Source: WQXF01 sp031552825 (GTDB taxonomy: Bacteria; Bacillota; Clostridia; Christensenellales; Aristaeellaceae). Taken from it: a DNA stretch of 64,000 nt. The notes below the pieces were generated by a model. The model saw only the letters and a list, made by a program, of their open reading frames with translations, did no database searches and was not told where the DNA came from. The stretch spans positions 1-64,000 of the forward strand of contig JAVBMD010000014.1 in assembly GCA_031552825.1 (NCBI GenBank), given 5' to 3'. Position 1 is the stretch's first letter. Each line of letters opens with the position of its first letter. Of the stretch, positions 60,192 through 64,000 are shown one piece after another. Position numbers and translations under genes: made by a program.

Positions 60192-61700
60192 TTACAGCGT
60201 CTTGGAAAGGATGGCCTCCTGCGTAAAGCCCGCGCGCTCGGTAAGCTCCGCCGATACGGTGCCGCGCCGCATCACGTAAATGCGGTCGCTCATGCCGATC
60301 AGCTCCGGCAGCTCCGAGGAGATCATGAGGATCGCCACGCCCTCGGCGGCTAAATTATCGATGATCTCATAGATTTCCGCCTTGGCGCCCACGTCGACGC
60401 CGCGCGTCGGCTCGTCGAGGATCAATAGGCGCGGCTTGGCCGCCAGCCACTTGCCCAGCGCCACCTTCTGCTGGTTGCCGCCGCTGAGCGTTGCCGCCGC
60501 TTGCTCCCCGCCGCGGCAGGCGATGCGCAGCTTGCGGATCATCTCGGCGGCGATGTCGCGCTCCACCTTGGGGCGCAGGCGGGTGTCGGGGAACAGGCGG
60601 CGCAGCGAGGGCAGCGTCAGGTTCTGCTCGATGCTCATCGGCAGCACCAGCCCCTCGATCTTGCGATCCTCGGTCAGGTACATCAGCCCTTGCTCGATCA
60701 GCCGCTTGGGCGAAAGGCTCTGCACGCGCTGCCCCTCATAATAAATCTCACCGCCGAAAAACCGGCGCGCGCCGAAGATGCACTTGGCCAGCTCGGTGCG
60801 CCCCGCGCCCACCAGCCCGCCGATGCCCACCACCTCGCCCCGCTTCACGCGCAGCGAGATCGGCTCGGTGCCCGGGGCGATGCGCAGATTTTCTACCCGC
60901 AAAATCTCCTCATCGGCAGGCACATGCTTGCAGGTGTGCATGTGGCTGAGCGTGCGCCCCACCATCATGCTCACCACCTTCTCGTGGGAAAACTCGCTCA
61001 TGTCGATGGTGCCGACAAAGCCGCCGTCGCGCAGCACCGTCAGCCGCTCGCCGATTTCCTTGAGCTCCTCGAATCGGTGCGAGATATAGATGATGCTCAC
61101 GCCGCGCTTTTTCAGGTCGCGGATGATGTCAAACAGGTGGTCGATCTCGGTCTGCGTGAGGCTGGCGGTGGGTTCGTCCATAATGATGATCTTGGCGTCG
61201 GAGGAGACCGCCTTGACGATCTCCACCATCTGCTGCTGCGCGGTAGAAAGGTTGCGCACCAGCGTGCGCGGATCGATGTCGAAGCCCAGCTGCATCAGCA
61301 TCTCCCGGCTCTGCGCGTACATCTGCTTGCGATCGGCGAACAGCTTGCCCAGCTCCTTGCCGAGAAAGAGGTTCTGCGCCACATCCAGGTTCAGGCACAG
61401 ATCCAGCTCCTGATGGATGAAGCCGACGCCCATCGCCTGCGCCTGCTTGGGCGAGCTGAAGTGTACCTCTTTCCCGAAAAGCTTCATCGTACCCTCGTCG
61501 TGCGGGATGATGCCGCCGAGGATCTTCATCAGCGTCGACTTGCCCGCGCCGTTCTCACCGACGAGGATGTGTACCTCCTGCTCCCGCACGTCGAAGTGTA
61601 CGTCATGCAAAATCTTGACGTCGGTGCCGCGCAGCGGCTTGCCGTAGGCGTCGAACACATACTTGGTAATGCGGTCCATTTCTAATATGGTCTTGCTCAT
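60192..61700 (-). CDS. Sugar ABC transporter ATP-binding protein (MglA/RbsA type)
   Basis: This is a fused double ATPase of the CUT2 family, 502 aa. The first half has Walker A GENGAGKST, signature LSTAQQQMVEI and Walker B IIIMDEPTASLT. The second half has the usual altered Walker A (GIGGLVGAGRTEL), the signature LSGGNQQKVALGKWLAA and LLILDEPTRGVDVG. It powers the two permeases encoded just upstream (11-bp gap). The substrate is probably a monosaccharide; ribose, galactose or xylose types cannot be told apart here. Confidence 0.95.
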   Translation of the reverse strand: MSKTILEMDRITKYVFDAYGKPLRGTDVKILHDVHFDVREQEVHILVGENGAGKSTLMKILGGIIPHDEGTMKLFGKEVHFSSPKQAQAMGVGFIHQELDLCLNLDVAQNLFLGKELGKLFADRKQMYAQSREMLMQLGFDIDPRTLVRNLSTAQQQMVEIVKAVSSDAKIIIMDEPTASLTQTEIDHLFDIIRDLKKRGVSIIYISHRFEELKEIGERLTVLRDGGFVGTIDMSEFSHEKVVSMMVGRTLSHMHTCKHVPADEEILRVENLRIAPGTEPISLRVKRGEVVGIGGLVGAGRTELAKCIFGARRFFGGEIYYEGQRVQSLSPKRLIEQGLMYLTEDRKIEGLVLPMSIEQNLTLPSLRRLFPDTRLRPKVERDIAAEMIRKLRIACRGGEQAAATLSGGNQQKVALGKWLAAKPRLLILDEPTRGVDVGAKAEIYEIIDNLAAEGVAILMISSELPELIGMSDRIYVMRRGTVSAELTERAGFTQEAILSKTL

Positions 61701-61711
61701 ATGCCTCTCCC

Positions 61712-62680
61712 CTACAGCTTTTTGTTCTTGAGGTTTTCAAAGATGATGGCCAGCAGGATCACCAGCCCGACGATCGAACCGTTCCAATAGTACGGTACGC
61801 CGAGCAGCGTGATGCAGCTGTTGATAATCTTCAGCGACAGCACGCCGAAGATCACCCCCGGCACCGAACCGACGCCGCCGTAGAGGCTGACGCCGCCCAG
61901 CACCGCGCCGGTCACCACCTGAAAGGTGTACTCGCCGCCGCCCATGGTGGGCTGCGCGCAGTTGACGTCGATGGAGAGCAGGATGCCCGCTACGCTGGCC
62001 AGCACCGCGCTGAGCACGTACACCGATACGTTGATGGCGCCGGTGGGGATGCCGCTGAGGCGGCTGGCGGGTTCTGAGAGGCCGAAGGCCGAAAGCGAGC
62101 GGCCGTAGGTCGAGCGGTGCAGCACGTAAAAGAAGATCAGGCAGAATACCGCCGCGATCACCACCGTGGTATTGAGCTGCCCAAGCTTGGTCTTGCCGAT
62201 GGCCAGAAAGGCGGCGGGCAGGCGGTTGATCGAAGCGCCGTTGGAGATGATTTGCGCGATGCCGAAGGCGATAAAGCCGGTGCTCAGCGTGGTGATAAAC
62301 GCCGGTACCTTGAGCCGCTGCACGCAAAAGCCGTTGAACAGACCGACCAGCGCGCCCACCAGCAGCGTGATCGGGATCGCCAGCCAGATCGGCACCGCGT
62401 AAGTCTTGACCAGCAGCCCCACCGTGATGGAGGTCAGGCCGATCACGTAGCCCAGCGAAAGGTCGATGCCGCCGGTCATCAGCACGATGGTCATGCCGAT
62501 GCAGGCGATGATCGGGATGGCGGCTTGCTTGAGCAGCAGCGAAAAGTTGTTCCAGCTAAAGAATCGGTTGACGAACAGCGAGGCCAGCACCATCAGGATA
62601 AAAAAGATCACAAAGCTTCCGTTCTTCTTGACAAATCGAGCGATAGACTGGCTCGATTTCGTTTGCTTATTCGCGGTCAT
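61712..62680 (-). CDS. Sugar ABC transporter permease (RbsC family), second copy
   Basis: This protein has 322 aa with about 9-10 spans. The family motif TGGIDLSLGYVIGL is at about residue 70. It has a basic cytoplasmic N-terminus (TANKQTKSSQSIARFVKKNG). It lies between the ATPase and another RbsC-like permease, so the transporter core is probably a heterodimer. AAAGGGTGAG precedes the ATG. Confidence 0.94.
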   Translation of the reverse strand: MTANKQTKSSQSIARFVKKNGSFVIFFILMVLASLFVNRFFSWNNFSLLLKQAAIPIIACIGMTIVLMTGGIDLSLGYVIGLTSITVGLLVKTYAVPIWLAIPITLLVGALVGLFNGFCVQRLKVPAFITTLSTGFIAFGIAQIISNGASINRLPAAFLAIGKTKLGQLNTTVVIAAVFCLIFFYVLHRSTYGRSLSAFGLSEPASRLSGIPTGAINVSVYVLSAVLASVAGILLSIDVNCAQPTMGGGEYTFQVVTGAVLGGVSLYGGVGSVPGVIFGVLSLKIINSCITLLGVPYYWNGSIVGLVILLAIIFENLKNKKL

Positions 62681-62703
62681 ATCGGCTCACCCTTTCACTC
62701 GAT

Positions 62704-63660
62704 TTAATAGATCAGGCTTTGCTCCAGCTTCCTTCTGCGGCTCTGCACGCTGACGGCCACGATCAGGATCAGCAGCGCGCCGACGATCAGGTTCTGGTAA
62801 TAGGGATGCAGCCCCAGCAGGTTGAGCGCGTTGCGCAGGAAGCCGAGGGTCAGCGCCCCGGCCAGCGCGTAATACACCTTGCCCTCGCCGCCCGCCATGT
62901 TGACGCCGCCGATCACGCAGGCCGCCACGGCGTCGAGCTGGTAGGTGCCGCCCTGCTGCGGGTGAACGGTGTTCATCTGCGCGCTGAGCAAGATGCCCGC
63001 CACCGCCGCGCAAACGCCGGAAAACGCAAACACAAAGTAGCGAATCTTCGCCGTGCTGATGCCTTGATTTTTGACGACCTGCTCGTTGCCGCCCAAGGCG
63101 TAGATGTAGGTGCCCAGCTTGGTTCGGTTCATGATGAGAAAGGCGATCAGGGCAAAGAAAAGCATAATATAAATCGAGACCGGGATGCCCAGCAGCGCGC
63201 CGTTGCCGATGAACACATAGGCATCGGAGAACCCGCCCAGCGAGTTGCCGCCGCCCAGCACCAGCGCGAAGCCTGTGGCCACCTGCCCGATGACCAGCGT
63301 CGTGATAAACGGAGGCACCTCCAGCTTCTCCACCATCACGCCGCTGAACAGGCCCAGCAGCCCGCCGCAAACGACGCCCGCCAGCATGGCCAGCGGCATC
63401 GGGATATTCGCGCGCATCAGCAACCCGCTAATCATCGCGCAGAACGCGATCAGGCCGCCCACCGACAGGTCGATGCCGCGCACGATAATCACCATCGCCA
63501 TGCCGTAGGATACCAGCGACACGATGGCGGTTTGGCGGAATACGTTGAGGATGTTCTCCAGCGTTAAAAAGCGTGGAATGGCAAGCCCTGCCGCCAAGAT
63601 CGCCACGGCGGCTACCCCCAGCAGGATGCGGTTCATCGGTCTGGTCTGCGGCTTTTTCAC
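62704..63660 (-). CDS. Sugar ABC transporter permease (RbsC family), first copy
   Basis: This protein has 318 aa with about 9-10 spans and the motif VRGIDLSVGGLIAF near residue 65. The start is placed at GTG 63660 because AAAGG lies 9 bases upstream; TTG 63669 is the alternative, but the ribosome site would then touch it. It lies 23 bp upstream of the second permease. The A3 repeat and a terminator separate it from the binding-protein gene. Confidence 0.92.
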   Translation of the reverse strand: MKKPQTRPMNRILLGVAAVAILAAGLAIPRFLTLENILNVFRQTAIVSLVSYGMAMVIIVRGIDLSVGGLIAFCAMISGLLMRANIPMPLAMLAGVVCGGLLGLFSGVMVEKLEVPPFITTLVIGQVATGFALVLGGGNSLGGFSDAYVFIGNGALLGIPVSIYIMLFFALIAFLIMNRTKLGTYIYALGGNEQVVKNQGISTAKIRYFVFAFSGVCAAVAGILLSAQMNTVHPQQGGTYQLDAVAACVIGGVNMAGGEGKVYYALAGALTLGFLRNALNLLGLHPYYQNLIVGALLILIVAVSVQSRRRKLEQSLIY

Positions 63661-63723
63661 GGATTTCAACCTTTCTGTTTGGGAAATAAAAAACTCAAAA
63701 ACAACAAAACAGGGTTTGCAGTG

Positions 63724-63876
63724 AGCGGCCCTCCGAAGGATCCCTAAGGGCGACCGGAAAGCCCTTAGGTCGTCCGTGAGGACGAAATACTCTTTATCGA
63801 GACAGGTATTTCGTGCCTGTGGGCACGACCTAAGGGCTTTCCGGTCGCCCTTAGGTATCCTTCGGAGCCCGTAGAA
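63724..63876. repeat. A/B-family palindromic element, copy A3
   Basis: The left half has CCTAAGGGC/GCCCTTAGG with loop GACCGGAAA, then GTCC-gtga-GGAC, then GAAATAC. A central stem GAAATAC/GTATTTC follows. The right half mirrors this with GTGCC-tgtg-GGCAC and the same outer stem. The ends are CTCCGAAGG / CCTTCGGAG. It lies inside the sugar transporter operon, between the binding-protein gene and the permeases. Confidence 0.9.
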
Positions 63877-63913
63877 ACCTTCGCGGATGCCGCGTCAATG
63901 AGCTTTCGCAAAG

Positions 63914-63939
63914 AAAAAGGGGCTGCTTGGTGCAGCCCC
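63914..63939 (-). terminator. Terminator after the binding-protein gene
   Basis: Reading leftward, GGGGCTGC pairs with GCAGCCCC and five T follow. It lies just after the binding-protein stop, so partial termination would lower permease and ATPase levels relative to the binding protein, as is common in such operons. Confidence 0.8.
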
Positions 63940-63951
63940 AGAGCCTATCGC

Positions 63952-64000
63952 TTACTGCGGCAGATTGTCGGCGGTATAGCAAGCGGTGCCGGAATCGATG
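63952..64000 (-). CDS. Sugar ABC substrate-binding protein, C-terminal end only
   Basis: Only the last 16 codons are in the window (..IDSGTACYTADNLPQ, then TAA). The call rests on position upstream of two CUT2 permeases and on the IDSG..(Y)T..N ending common at the C-terminus of RbsB-like binding proteins. The rest lies beyond the window edge. Confidence 0.65.
   Translation of the reverse strand, partial: IDSGTACYTADNLPQ

Noticed and set aside
63765..63795. GTCC-GTGA-GGAC-GAAA in A3 resembles stem II of a hammerhead ribozyme
   Set aside because: The required CTGATGA 5' of the stem is missing, and other copies replace the stem without gaining it.

Overview
The window reads as chromosome from a high-GC, Gram-positive, endospore-lineage Clostridia-type bacterium, probably gut-associated. 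The evidence is a short Bacillota-type rpoC (1179 aa), a SpoIID/LytB protein, a BlaI/BlaR1 pair, DUF421 and DUF4363 genes side by side, a CdaR-type regulator, near-consensus sigma-A promoters and AGGAGG-type ribosome sites. I cannot name the species. No rRNA, tRNA, CRISPR array, integrase or transposase gene was seen.

Layout. From 0.4 to 15.7 kb everything runs leftward: an orphan adenine/cytosine-N4 type methyltransferase, a hypothetical, trmD, guaB (own promoter and terminator), a GuaA-like protein with a dead glutaminase site, a hypothetical, then rpoB-rpoC from a strong promoter. From 15.8 to 18.4 kb a rightward group holds a Cys-rich YkgJ-like protein, DUF421, DUF4363 and a membrane protein. 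From 18.4 to 22.4 kb lie trmN6 and a large SpoIID/SH3 protein. From 22.7 to 24.6 kb lie an exported protein and apbE. A low-GC EcoRII-type restriction-modification pair occupies 24.7-27.0 kb. From 27 to 33 kb there are a polysaccharide flippase, a YitT protein, a C-terminal processing protease, and malic enzyme with a CdaR regulator. From 34 to 41 kb there are an orphan MsmK/UgpC ATPase, a lower-GC multi-membrane protein, an adaptor/permease efflux pair without an ATPase gene, and an exported hypothetical. From 41 to 46 kb lie blaI-blaR1, asnA, a small ORF and frr. A 7.7-kb gene for a 2559-aa SdrD-B/Cna-B repeat protein fills 46.2-53.9 kb. Then come dusB, a one-span protein, a hybrid histidine kinase with two solute-binding domains, a UPF0303 protein, and the end of a sugar ABC operon (ATPase, two permeases, tail of the binding protein).

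The most unusual content lies between the genes. At least two families of imperfect palindromic elements (called M and A/B here) fill most of the longer gaps, including the gap between rpoB and rpoC. Each is built from two inverted halves, and each half carries two small hairpins. Copies differ in sequence while keeping the stems paired. This looks like REPIN-type or MITE-type elements, or repeated structured RNA, and is the best candidate here for something undescribed. The GuaA-like protein lacking its glutaminase Cys and His and the usual C-terminal motif is the best protein-level candidate.
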